Assembly (NCBI GenBank): GCA_900771805.1
Contig: CAAGPL010000042.1
Location: 1-59,461 of the forward strand
Direction: 5' to 3'
From: Bacilli bacterium
Lineage (GTDB): Bacteria; Bacillota_I; Bacilli_A; RF39; UBA660
Length of the DNA: 59,461 nt
Positions 1 to 7,888 of this stretch are shown in pieces (position 1 is the stretch's first letter; each line of letters opens with the position of its first letter). A model generated the notes under the pieces. It saw nothing but the letters and a program-made list of their open reading frames with translations, did not search any database and was not told the origin of the DNA. The position numbers and the translations under genes were made by a program.

Positions 1-1
1 A

Positions 2-454
2 TCTGAAAAAGAGTATTCAATGTTAACTGAAGATGAAAAAAGATTCTACCAAAGAAACTTAACTAGAAAAGGAAATTATTCTTTAAATATGGTTGCAAGA
101 AATGTAGGCGTTAGAAACTTCGATAAATTTCATAATGCTGGATATAAAGGTTTATATGGTGGTGAAACAGCAAATGATATTGCAAGAAGGAAGAAATTAA
201 GATATCGAGAAGACATTTTAGATAATATGAATGAGGATGAGTTAGTTGCAAATCTTTTTCGTATTAATCAAACTAAACAAAAGCTTTTAAAAGATAAAGT
301 GCAGGGAGAAAATAATGCAAGTGACATACATTATGAGGTTGGTAAGGAAATTAGATATACGATTAAGAAATTAGGTGGAACTATGCCAGAAGATATGCCA
401 ACTCCTAATAAAAGCTTAAAAGAGTTAGAAAAAGAAATTAAAAATTTAAAATAA
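2..454 (+). CDS. dinD: DinD-family DNA damage-inducible protein, C-terminal part (cut by window edge)
   Basis: The frame is open to the left edge, so this is the C-terminal 150 or so residues of a longer protein (family length is usually about 270-290). The visible part matches the conserved DinD C-terminus: a HNAGYKGLYGG block, a lysine/arginine-rich stretch, an ELVANLFR segment followed by TKQKL, then HYEVGKEIR, LGGTMPEDMPTP and a lysine/glutamate tail. In E. coli DinD is LexA-regulated and inhibits RecA filament activity; that role is known for the family and is only inferred here. The first internal ATG (position 20) is not the real start because conserved sequence continues upstream of it. 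Confidence 0.85.
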   Translation, partial: SEKEYSMLTEDEKRFYQRNLTRKGNYSLNMVARNVGVRNFDKFHNAGYKGLYGGETANDIARRKKLRYREDILDNMNEDELVANLFRINQTKQKLLKDKVQGENNASDIHYEVGKEIRYTIKKLGGTMPEDMPTPNKSLKELEKEIKNLK

Positions 455-571
455 ATTATTTGCTATTAATTTTCATTTAAAAAAGTAATTCATGTGATTA
501 TATTATTTTAACCTTTTAATTTACATATATATTAAAAAATGATAAAATGTATATATGAAATAGGTGAAGAT

Positions 572-1840
572 ATGGATAATAAATACTTAAGTGTAACAGC
601 ACTTACTAGATATATAAAATATAAATTAGATAATGATAAGTATTTAATAGAAGTATATTTAAAGGGTGAAATATCTAATTTTAAAGCACATACTAGAGGA
701 CATTTTTATTTTACATTAAAAGATGAAACTTCTAGAATAAATGCAATTATGTTTTCTTTTAATGCATCTAAATTAAAATTTAAACCAGAAGATGGTATGA
801 AGGTTTTAATAAAGGGAAAGGTAAGTGTATTTGAATCAACTGGTAATTATCAAATTTATGTATCTGAAATGTTAGAAGATGGTTTAGGTAATTTACACAT
901 TGCATTTGAACAGTTAAAGAAAAAATTAGGAGATGAAGGTTTATTTGATCAAAAGTATAAAAAACCAATTCCTAAGATTCCTAAGACTGTAGGTATAATA
1001 ACTGCTCCAACAGGAGCTGCAGTAAAGGATATATTATCTACTATTAAAAGGAGATTTCCGGTTTGTAAAACTATTCTTTTTCCTTGTTTAGTGCAAGGTG
1101 AACTTGCTCGTGATGATATAGTTAAAAAACTTGATATTGCAGATAATTATGGTGTTGATGTAATTATACTTGGTCGTGGTGGTGGTTCTATTGAGGATTT
1201 ATGGCCTTTTAATGAGGAAATAGTTGCTCGTAAGATATTTTCATGTAAGACACCTATTATAAGTGGTGTGGGGCATCAAATTGACTTTACAATATGTGAT
1301 TTTGTATCTGATGTAAGAGCAGAAACACCAACAGGAGCTGCAGAACGTGCAGTACCAAAACTTAGTGATATATTATTAGAAATAGATAATTATAAGGTTA
1401 GATATAACAATATAATTAAATCTATTTTAAATAATAATAAGTTAAGATTAAAAAAATTAACTGATAGTTACGTTTTAAAAAATCCACTTAATATGTATAT
1501 GGTAAAAGAACAAAAATTAGATAATATAATAGATAAATTAAATGGTTATATTAATAATATACTATCAGTTAATAAATCAAAGTTAGATATAATAAAAAGT
1601 AGTATAATATTTAAAGATCCAAGTATCATATATCAAGAAAAATTAAAGAAAAATAATCATTTAATTGAAAAGCTTGATATATTAAATCCACTTAATTCAT
1701 TAAAACGTGGTTATTCTATTACAAAAAAAGATAATAAATGTATAAATAGTATTAAAAATTTAAATAAAAATGATAATATAAATATAAGATTATATGATGG
1801 TAATGTAGAAGCTAAAATATTGGAGGTAGAAGATGGCTAA
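572..1840 (+). CDS. xseA: Exodeoxyribonuclease VII large subunit
   Basis: Catalytic subunit of exonuclease VII, which degrades single-stranded DNA from both ends in complex with XseB. The N-terminus has the OB-fold (YLSVTALTRYIK, then LKGEISNFK and GHFYFTLKD). The catalytic region shows the family signatures LGRGGGSIEDLWPFN and SGVGHQID followed by DVRAETPTGAAE. A lysine-rich helical C-terminus follows and ends in the usual LKRGYSI motif. I place the start at the ATG at 572, preceded by AGGTGA; an in-frame ATG at 539 lies upstream but has no ribosome site. The gene overlaps xseB by 8 bases, indicating translational coupling. Confidence 0.95.
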   Translation: MDNKYLSVTALTRYIKYKLDNDKYLIEVYLKGEISNFKAHTRGHFYFTLKDETSRINAIMFSFNASKLKFKPEDGMKVLIKGKVSVFESTGNYQIYVSEMLEDGLGNLHIAFEQLKKKLGDEGLFDQKYKKPIPKIPKTVGIITAPTGAAVKDILSTIKRRFPVCKTILFPCLVQGELARDDIVKKLDIADNYGVDVIILGRGGGSIEDLWPFNEEIVARKIFSCKTPIISGVGHQIDFTICDFVSDVRAETPTGAAERAVPKLSDILLEIDNYKVRYNNIIKSILNNNKLRLKKLTDSYVLKNPLNMYMVKEQKLDNIIDKLNGYINNILSVNKSKLDIIKSSIIFKDPSIIYQEKLKKNNHLIEKLDILNPLNSLKRGYSITKKDNKCINSIKNLNKNDNINIRLYDGNVEAKILEVEDG

Positions 1841-2051
1841 AGAAGAAAAATTTGAAGATAAACTAAATGAACTTGAAAAAATGGTAAATGATTTAGAAAG
1901 TGGTGAAATAAGTTTAGATGATGCAATAGATAAATATACAAAAGCTATGAAATTAGCTAAAGACTGTTCTTTAAAATTAAAAGAGGCAGAAGAAAATGTA
2001 AATAAAATATTAACAGAAAGTGGTAAAGAAGAAGACTTTACTTTAGAATAG
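1833..2051 (+). CDS. xseB: Exodeoxyribonuclease VII small subunit
   Basis: A 72-residue small subunit, the normal length for XseB. It shows the family pattern FEDKLNELEKMVNDLESG, then LDDAIDKYTKAMKL, ending in an acidic tail. It forms coiled helices that bind along the helical C-terminus of XseA and make the complex active. The ribosome site GGAGG lies inside the end of xseA. It is the second gene of an apparent three-gene operon, with the nucleotidyltransferase gene starting 12 bases downstream. Confidence 0.95.
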   Translation: MAKEEKFEDKLNELEKMVNDLESGEISLDDAIDKYTKAMKLAKDCSLKLKEAEENVNKILTESGKEEDFTLE

Positions 2052-2062
2052 GAGAAAATAAT

Positions 2063-2965
2063 ATGACGTTAGTAATTATGGCAGCTGGTATGGGTTCTAG
2101 ATTTGGGGGATTAAAACAAGTAGAACCTGTAGGACCAAATGGAGAATTTATACTTGATTATTCAATATATGATGCAATAAAAGCAGGATATGATAAAATT
2201 GTTTTTATTATAAAAGAAGAAAATTATGATTTATTTAGAGAAACAGTAGGTAAGAGAATAGAATCTAAAATAGATGTATCTTATGCTTTTCAAAAAATAA
2301 CTGATATACCAAAGAATGTAGAAATTCCTAAAGATAGAGTTAAACCATGGGGGACTTCACATGCTATTTTATCAGCAAAACCTTATATAACTGGACCATT
2401 TACAGTAATTAATGCAGATGATTTTTATGGATTTGATCCTTATAAAAAAATGAAAGAATTTTTTGATAATAATAAAGATCAAAACAAATATGCTATGATT
2501 GGTTATAAAACCATTAATACAATGAGTTTAAATGGATCTGTAAAACGTGGTGTTTGTACTGAAAATGATGAAGGTTACTTGACTAAATTAGTTGAATCAT
2601 CAATTGAAAAAGTAGATGATAAAATTATTGCAACACCACTTGAAAATGAAAATAATTCTTTTGAAATAAAAGAAGATACTTTAGTATCAATGAACTTCTT
2701 TGGTTTTACACCAACTATATTTAAATATTTAGAAGATGAGATGCAAGAATTTTTCGATAAAAATAAAAATAATTTAGAAAAATGTGAATTTTTAATACCA
2801 AATAGTGTTTTTAAAAGAATTAATGAAAATAAAGTATCTGTTAAAGTATTAGATACTAATGAAAAATGGTATGGAGTAACTTATAAAGAAGATAAAAAAG
2901 ATTTAGTAGATGCTATAAATAAAATGATTAAAGAAAAGAAATATCCTAAAAATTTATGGAACTAG
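2063..2965 (+). CDS. Sugar-phosphate/NTP nucleotidyltransferase family protein
   Basis: A 300-residue nucleotidyltransferase of the GT-A fold. The N-terminal nucleotide-binding loop is AAGMGSRFGGLKQ at residues 7-19, and a metal-binding NADDFYG motif lies near residue 119. Homologous proteins occur widely in gut Firmicutes and are annotated only as NDP-sugar pyrophosphorylase-like; I cannot assign the sugar or base. The start has GGAG six to ten bases upstream and lies directly behind xseB, so it is probably co-transcribed, although the functions look unrelated. A hairpin plus T-run follows the stop. Confidence 0.8.
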   Translation: MTLVIMAAGMGSRFGGLKQVEPVGPNGEFILDYSIYDAIKAGYDKIVFIIKEENYDLFRETVGKRIESKIDVSYAFQKITDIPKNVEIPKDRVKPWGTSHAILSAKPYITGPFTVINADDFYGFDPYKKMKEFFDNNKDQNKYAMIGYKTINTMSLNGSVKRGVCTENDEGYLTKLVESSIEKVDDKIIATPLENENNSFEIKEDTLVSMNFFGFTPTIFKYLEDEMQEFFDKNKNNLEKCEFLIPNSVFKRINENKVSVKVLDTNEKWYGVTYKEDKKDLVDAINKMIKEKKYPKNLWN

Positions 2966-2986
2966 TTAACTAGTTTCTTTTTTTTC
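2959..2986 (+). terminator. Rho-independent terminator after the xseA operon
   Basis: A palindrome AACTAG-TTAA-CTAGTT overlaps the stop codon region of the nucleotidyltransferase gene and is followed by a long T-rich run. Confidence 0.7.
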
Positions 2987-3062
2987 CAATTTTTATCACT
3001 TATTATTAAAAACATTATATCCATAATAATAATGTAATTCGAATTACAAAAGGAGCATAAAA

Positions 3063-4052
3063 ATGTCTTATAAAAAATTTAAAGCTTTTTTAACAATTTT
3101 TATTATTACTACATTTATTATGCCACAAATAATATTTGCTTATTCTAAGTACATAGTTGTAGGTGGTGAAAATATTGGACTTAGTATTAATAGTAAAGGT
3201 GCCATAATAGCTGGTTTTTACAAAGTATCTGGTAAATACCCAGGACATGATGCAACTTTAAATGTTGGTGATGTTATAATAAAAGCAAATGATACTGATA
3301 TTAATAAAATAGATGATTTTATAAATGCAATTAAAAATAGTGATCAAAAAAGTTTAAAATTAACATATAAAAGAAATAATAATATATTTAATACAACTTT
3401 AAATTTATATAATGAAAATGGTGTTATAAAAACAGGATTATTTATAAAAGATACAGTATCTGGAATTGGTACACTAACATTTATTGATCCTAAAACTAAA
3501 TTATTTGGAGCATTAGGTCATGAAGTTATTGAATCAAATTCTGGCATAATGATAGATGTAAAAGATGGAAAAATATATAACTCATCTGTTATTAGTATTG
3601 ATAAATCTATAAGAGGGGAACCAGGTTGTAAAAATGCAAAAACTAATCCAAATGAAGTTTTTGGAACTATAAAAGAAAACACTGAAAAAGGTATTTTTGG
3701 TACATATACTAAAGATATAATTTCAGATAAGTTATACGAAGTTGGTAAAATATCCGATATAAAAGAAAAGGAAGCTAAAATAGTAACTGTTTTAAATGAT
3801 TCTACAAAAAAAGAATATCTTATTAATATAATAAAAATAAATAATTCTAAAACAGATAATAAAAACATACTATTTGAAGTAACTGATAAAGAATTAATTG
3901 ATAAAACAGGAGGTATTGTACAAGGCATGAGTGGTTCTCCTATTATTCAGGATGATAAAATAATTGGTGCAGTAACTAATGTAGTTGTAAATAACCCAAA
4001 AAGAGGTTATGGAGTATTTATAACAAAAATGCTAGAAGAAGCGGAAAATTAG
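3063..4052 (+). CDS. spoIVB: SpoIVB-type serine peptidase (S55) with PDZ domain
   Basis: A 329-residue secreted or membrane-tethered serine peptidase. Residues 8-26 form a signal/anchor segment, about 40-115 a PDZ domain (GHDATLNVGDVIIKAN), and the rest the S55 peptidase domain. The catalytic triad can be placed by spacing: His153 in LGHE, Asp275, and Ser290 in GMSGSP. The Asp-Ser distance of 15 equals that in B. subtilis SpoIVB (D363/S378). In B. subtilis SpoIVB is made in the forespore and triggers SpoIVFB-dependent activation of sigma-K. It is monocistronic, with an AAGGAG site before the ATG and a strong terminator after. Its role in sporulation here is inferred from family membership. 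Confidence 0.9.
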   Translation: MSYKKFKAFLTIFIITTFIMPQIIFAYSKYIVVGGENIGLSINSKGAIIAGFYKVSGKYPGHDATLNVGDVIIKANDTDINKIDDFINAIKNSDQKSLKLTYKRNNNIFNTTLNLYNENGVIKTGLFIKDTVSGIGTLTFIDPKTKLFGALGHEVIESNSGIMIDVKDGKIYNSSVISIDKSIRGEPGCKNAKTNPNEVFGTIKENTEKGIFGTYTKDIISDKLYEVGKISDIKEKEAKIVTVLNDSTKKEYLINIIKINNSKTDNKNILFEVTDKELIDKTGGIVQGMSGSPIIQDDKIIGAVTNVVVNNPKRGYGVFITKMLEEAEN

Positions 4053-4076
4053 GAAATTTCTTAATTTTCCTTTTTT
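4043..4076 (+). terminator. Terminator after spoIVB
   Basis: Stem GGAAAATTA / TTAATTTTCC with a nine-base loop overlaps the stop codon and is followed by six Ts. Confidence 0.85.
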
Positions 4077-4110
4077 GTGATATTATATTTAAGTACAAAG
4101 GAGAAAAACT

Positions 4111-4440
4111 ATGAAATATACATATAATAATATAATATCTTTTTTTAAAGAAAATAATTTATATAATGAAGATGAATTTAATTTAATTAATAAAAGTATA
4201 AAAAGAATGCCATTTAATAAGGATAAAGAATATATGTTTAAAATATATCCAAATATAGATAATAACGGTATATTAAAAGACTTTGTAATTGTGCTTCCAC
4301 AAATTACTGACGAACAAACTTATTTAATTAATAAAAAATATTATATACAAGCTTTAGAACTTATTAAATTTTTAAATAAACCATTTAAACAAAGTATTTT
4401 ATTTTTTAAAGATAATAACAAAGAAAATAAAATAAAATAA
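4111..4440 (+). CDS. Hypothetical protein, 109 aa
   Basis: I do not recognise this protein. It is soluble-looking, rich in Lys, Asn and Ile, with no signal peptide or membrane segment. It reads as mixed helices and strands (FVIVLPQITDEQTYLI in the middle). It has a good ribosome site (AAAGGAG, 8 bases before ATG) and its own spacing behind the spoIVB terminator, which supports it as a real gene. Its stop codon abuts the stop of the convergent gene on the other strand with no gap. Confidence 0.6.
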   Translation: MKYTYNNIISFFKENNLYNEDEFNLINKSIKRMPFNKDKEYMFKIYPNIDNNGILKDFVIVLPQITDEQTYLINKKYYIQALELIKFLNKPFKQSILFFKDNNKENKIK

Positions 4441-4824
4441 TTATATATTTTCTATCTCAGAAATATTTAAATTATTATTATAATTTTTAATTATAATAAA
4501 TAATCCAACTATTGATGCAATAATTGGTAATATAGATATTTTTAATTGTAAAAATAAATCATCTTTATCATTATCATTATAATATTTAGAAATATTATAA
4601 TAATCTTTTTTAATATAATAAAAGAAAATACTAATTAAAAGTACTAGTATAGACTGAAAAAAAGCTATATCTTGTGCTTTTTTATTGTTAAATAATCTTT
4701 TTTTATTTGCTAACTCTCTTTTTTTATCTTCAAGTAAAAAAAATGAAATAATTAAAGATATTATAAATATAATTGTTAATATTTCTTGCTTATCTATTAA
4801 TTTCTTTTTTTGTTCTTCTTTCAT
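4441..4824 (-). CDS. Small membrane protein, three predicted helices
   Basis: A 127-residue protein of unknown function with hydrophobic segments at about 15-31, 54-70 and 92-113, separated by charged Lys/Asp/Asn-rich loops. No ribosome site is visible before the ATG; the upstream sequence is TATAAT-like, so translation could be leaderless or depend on readthrough from the mini-gene behind it. It converges exactly on the stop codon of the plus-strand hypothetical gene. No family recognised. Confidence 0.5.
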   Translation of the reverse strand: MKEEQKKKLIDKQEILTIIFIISLIISFFLLEDKKRELANKKRLFNNKKAQDIAFFQSILVLLISIFFYYIKKDYYNISKYYNDNDKDDLFLQLKISILPIIASIVGLFIIIKNYNNNLNISEIENI

Positions 4825-4839
4825 ATTAAATTATATTAT

Positions 4840-4876
4840 ATAAAAATTAGAATACCACAATATTGGTATTCTAATT
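4840..4876 (-). terminator. Terminator after the 43-aa membrane miniprotein
   Basis: Read on the minus strand, an 11-base inverted repeat (ATTAGAATACC / GGTATTCTAAT, 8-base loop) overlaps the stop codon of the 43-residue gene and is followed by TTTTTATA. Confidence 0.75.
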
Positions 4877-5002
4877 ATAAAATAAAGGAGAAATAATAGC
4901 CATTAATGCAGATCCAACCATAGCAATTAGTGCAATCCATACAAATACTTTTGCCCAACTAATTTTTATTTTTTTCTTCTTTTTTTTATCAATATTTTTC
5001 AT
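4871..5002 (-). CDS. 43-aa membrane miniprotein, Prli42/DUF4044-like
   Basis: A 43-codon gene with a strong ribosome site (GAGGTG at 5008-5013) and its own terminator. The N-terminus holds a run of seven lysines, followed by one hydrophobic helix of about 20 residues (VFVWIALIAMVGSALMAIIS) and a short tail. This layout, especially the LIAM-x2-S core, resembles the tiny Firmicute membrane proteins Prli42 (stressosome-associated in Listeria) and DUF4044. The assignment rests on architecture and motif only. If it is Prli42-like, the basic end would face the cytoplasm. Confidence 0.6.
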   Translation of the reverse strand: MKNIDKKKKKKIKISWAKVFVWIALIAMVGSALMAIISPLFYN

Positions 5003-5094
5003 ATAAACACCTCACTATAATTATAATACAAATAATAAATATTTTAAAGTAATAATTCTTTTTTTTAATAATATAGTTAATTAAAGGAGATAAA

Positions 5095-5727
5095 ATGAAA
5101 AAAATTATAAAATATCTAAACGAAGAAATAAAAAAAGAAAAAAACTTAATAATATTTATATTAGCTACATTTATGATAGGGTTAATAGTAGGATCATTAT
5201 TTGTTAATTTTATAACTAAAGAAGATAAAATACTATTAATAAACCAAGTAGATACATATTTTTCTAATATAAAAGTGCTTGATAAAAAAGTTTTTGGAAT
5301 AAATGCATTTTTATCAAATTTATTAAATAATGAATTACAAGTATCTTTAATTTTTGCTTTAGGACTTTCAATACTAGGTATACCAGTAGTTATTTTAATA
5401 ATGTTTTTTAAAGGCTTTATGCTTGGAGTTACTTTATCTACATTTATACTAAAATTTCAACTATTAGGAGTATTATCAAGCTTATTATACATATTTCCAT
5501 GCTTTATAATATATCTTATTATTTATATATTTATGTCTTTTTTTGCAGTTAATACTTCTTTAAAATTTTTAAAAGCAATAATAAAAAAAGATAATTTATC
5601 CTTTAAAAACTTTTTAGGTAAATATCTTCTTTGCTTTTTAATATGCTTAATTTTAATAATTATAAATACACTTATAGATGCTTATTTAACACCTTTATTA
5701 TTAAAATTATTTACTTATATAATATAA
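5095..5727 (+). CDS. spoIIM: Stage II sporulation protein M homologue
   Basis: A 210-residue multi-pass membrane protein. It has an N-terminal helix with the GSLFVNFI pattern, then several more hydrophobic segments and the conserved FKGFMLGVTLSTF motif near residue 105. These match SpoIIM, a component of the DMP peptidoglycan-hydrolase complex needed for forespore engulfment. Some non-sporulating Firmicutes keep SpoIIM-family proteins, so the function is inferred. The gene has an AAAGGAG site before its ATG and is transcribed alone, converging with the sortase gene. Confidence 0.85.
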   Translation: MKKIIKYLNEEIKKEKNLIIFILATFMIGLIVGSLFVNFITKEDKILLINQVDTYFSNIKVLDKKVFGINAFLSNLLNNELQVSLIFALGLSILGIPVVILIMFFKGFMLGVTLSTFILKFQLLGVLSSLLYIFPCFIIYLIIYIFMSFFAVNTSLKFLKAIIKKDNLSFKNFLGKYLLCFLICLILIIINTLIDAYLTPLLLKLFTYII

Positions 5728-5729
5728 TA

Positions 5730-6494
5730 TTATTTTTTATAAGTTTTAATTAATTTTGCATGCATTACTGTTTTTACATTTTTATTAAAACAAGTAGACA
5801 ATGTAAGAATTTTATCATCTTTATTAATATCAATATTAAAGTTAAATATGCTTCTTTCTTTTAACTTATTTGAAAATTTTAAAAACTCATCTTCATCTTT
5901 AAAATTTATATTTAAATAATCAGTTGTATTATTTATTTTATAAACACTAAATATTTGCCATATACTATTTTCAGTTAAAGTTGAAGTTTTAATTATTTTT
6001 TCTTCTTCTTTATTAAACCATTCTTTAGTTAAAGCATCTTTTAATGAACCAAACATTGTTTTATCAACTCTAGCATGAGCATATATTATATTATTTTTAT
6101 CATAATTATCAGAATTATTTCTATAATCTAAAAATACCCATCCAGCACTATTTTTACTTTTATCAATAGAGTGGGTTAGATAAAAAGTATTATTATCTGT
6201 TTTAACATATGGATAATTTATATTTGTACCATTTACTTTTATCCATCCTACAACATCATTATTCATTTTCTTTAGATCAGCTAAATTAACATCAATAAAG
6301 GTATTATTATCCTTAAAATCTGTTTTAATTTCGTTTATTTTAATTTTTGTTAATATTTTATTTTGATTAATTTTAGTTATTTTACTATCGTTATACCAAT
6401 TTATAATTTTATAAAAAGTAAAGAAAACTATAAATATTAAAATTATTAATAATATTAATAAGTAAATAGGTATTTTTTTCATAATTGTTTTCAT
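5730..6494 (-). CDS. Class B-type sortase
   Basis: A 254-residue membrane-anchored transpeptidase with one N-terminal hydrophobic helix (residues 9-30) and an extracellular sortase domain. The sequence VVGWIKVNGTNINYPYV is typical of class B. The catalytic His140 lies in YAHARVD and the nucleophile Cys235 in LSTC. The third catalytic position, normally Arg a few residues after the Cys, is Lys241 (KTVMHAKLI). Sortases attach LPXTG-like surface proteins to the cell wall; no substrate is encoded nearby. The ribosome site GGTGAT precedes the ATG, and the gene is monocistronic. Confidence 0.85.
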   Translation of the reverse strand: MKTIMKKIPIYLLILLIILIFIVFFTFYKIINWYNDSKITKINQNKILTKIKINEIKTDFKDNNTFIDVNLADLKKMNNDVVGWIKVNGTNINYPYVKTDNNTFYLTHSIDKSKNSAGWVFLDYRNNSDNYDKNNIIYAHARVDKTMFGSLKDALTKEWFNKEEEKIIKTSTLTENSIWQIFSVYKINNTTDYLNINFKDEDEFLKFSNKLKERSIFNFNIDINKDDKILTLSTCFNKNVKTVMHAKLIKTYKK

Positions 6495-6567
6495 ATATCA
6501 CCATTATTTTATATTATATATTAAATTATAAAATATATTACATACAAAGTCAATTAATGTAATTTTA

Positions 6568-6595
6568 TTGACAAAATTGTAAAAAAGTGTAAAAT
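6568..6595 (+). promoter_or_regulatory. Sigma-A-type promoter of the HTH gene
   Basis: TTGACA at 6568-6573, a 16-base spacer, and TAAAAT at 6590-6595. It rules out the in-frame ATG at 6594 as a start, because that ATG overlaps the -10 box. Confidence 0.75.
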
Positions 6596-6629
6596 GATAA
6601 GTGTAATATATAGTAGGGGAGAGACAATA

Positions 6630-7397
6630 ATGGATAAGCTTAATGAAATATTACAAGAGGTTGGTATATCTAAAGTTAAACTTGCTAAATACTTAGGAGT
6701 ATCTAGACAAATGATATATAATTATTTAGAAATGAATGATATTTCTAAGTGGCCTAAGGATAAAAAAATGAAGTTATTTAGCTTATTAGATATTAAAGAA
6801 GCTAAAGAAATATATGATATTAAAGTTGACACTGAGTTTATAAATAAAGTTGACATGATTTTAAATGGTGATGAAAAAAATTCAGATTTTCACCATAGTG
6901 ATATTATAGAATTCAAAGATTTAAAACCTAGAGAACAAGAATTATTAAATGATATTATTTTTATAATTAAAGAAAGATTTACTGACAATGTAAACGATGC
7001 TTATATTACATACAAATATTTACTTAATTTCATTCAAGGATTAGAAAACGTTAAAGAATTAAAGTATGTAATGGCATATTTTGATAAACTTTTAGGTTTT
7101 ATAAATCCAGAAGAATATGTATTTAACGAAGAAGAACAATTTATTTTTGAAAGTATAATGCATTCTGCTATGATTTTATATAGAAGTGGCGGAGCATCAA
7201 AAACAAGACTTGCTGAAAAACATAAAAAATTCGTTGAAGAAATAGAACATAAAAAAGAAGAAAAATTAGGTAGAACTGAAGAAATAAACTCTGCTAAAAT
7301 ACAAGCTTTGCATGAATTAGGATACATGGAAATAACTAAAGAGAATGCATCTGAAGTACTTGCTAAGATAGCTGAGATACAGTCTCGAGAAGTTTAA
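6630..7397 (+). CDS. Helix-turn-helix DNA-binding protein with long helical C-terminus
   Basis: A 255-residue protein. Residues 1-65 hold an XRE-like helix-turn-helix (ISKVKLAKYLGVSRQMIYNYL). The remainder is predicted helical with no recognised domain, including a charged EEIEHKKEEKLGR stretch that could form a coiled coil. The start is the ATG at 6630 behind AGGGGAGA. It has its own promoter and terminator, so it is a single-gene unit. It probably acts as a transcription regulator or nucleoid-associated factor, but target and ligand cannot be read from the sequence. Confidence 0.7.
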   Translation: MDKLNEILQEVGISKVKLAKYLGVSRQMIYNYLEMNDISKWPKDKKMKLFSLLDIKEAKEIYDIKVDTEFINKVDMILNGDEKNSDFHHSDIIEFKDLKPREQELLNDIIFIIKERFTDNVNDAYITYKYLLNFIQGLENVKELKYVMAYFDKLLGFINPEEYVFNEEEQFIFESIMHSAMILYRSGGASKTRLAEKHKKFVEEIEHKKEEKLGRTEEINSAKIQALHELGYMEITKENASEVLAKIAEIQSREV

Positions 7398-7460
7398 TTA
7401 ACTACTACATTAAACTTCGTATAATACATATTATGTTAACATTTTATTTTTAAAATATTA

Positions 7461-7496
7461 GATAGTTAGTTTAATAAAAACTACACTATCTTTTTT
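7461..7496 (+). terminator. Terminator of the HTH gene
   Basis: Imperfect stem GATAGTTAGTTT / AAACTACACTATC followed by TTTTTT. It lies about 60 bases past the stop. A second perfect 10-base inverted repeat (GAAGTTTAAT / ATTAAACTTC) straddles the stop codon but has no T-run. Confidence 0.75.
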
Positions 7497-7719
7497 AATA
7501 TATACTAACACTAACCTATTTGTTACAATAAATTAAAATTAATAATTATAAAATAATAATATTAATTTACTAATCATAAATATAAATTATTTTTCAATTA
7601 TATTTATATAAATTTTTATAATTAATAATAATTTATAAATTAAAGATATATATTTACCTACTTATTTATATATAATCAAAGTATGAATAGTAGTTTTAAA
7701 CTATTTATTCTTTATAAAA

Positions 7720-7880
7720 CAAATCGAGGTTGATAATCACCTATTAAAACATTTAAAATGAGCTTAGAATCATCATTAGCAATTAATGATGTATATTAAA
7801 GCATTAAAAAAATAGGCATGCATTTATGCCTTATATCAAATTGACTATCTACCCGATTGATAAGTAGTAGGGGGAGTCTA
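7720..7880. ncRNA. Candidate structured non-coding RNA (strand unresolved)
   Basis: The 490-base gap between the HTH gene and the HAD gene is extremely AT-rich up to about 7700 and holds nothing I can name. The last 160 bases are different. They contain nested complementary segments: AATCGAGG (7722-7729) with CCGATT (7853-7858), TTGATA (7730-7735) with TATCAA (7834-7839), hairpin CATCATTA/TAATGATG (7771-7791), hairpin AGGCAT/ATGCCT (7814-7831), and GACT..CTAC / GTAG..AGTC (7843-7878) whose loop is the partner of the first helix. Together they suggest a folded RNA with a pseudoknot. No family is recognised. On the minus strand it would be the 3' UTR of the HAD gene. Confidence 0.35.
7806..7835 (-). 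terminator. Terminator downstream of the HAD gene
   Basis: On the minus strand, hairpin AGGCAT/ATGCCT (extended by flanking AT pairs) is followed by seven Ts. Confidence 0.75.
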
Positions 7881-7888
7881 TAATCTAA

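Noticed and set aside
6594..6630. Start of the HTH gene at the ATG at 6594
   Set aside because: This ATG overlaps the -10 box and has no ribosome site; the ATG at 6630 has AGGGGAGA at good spacing.
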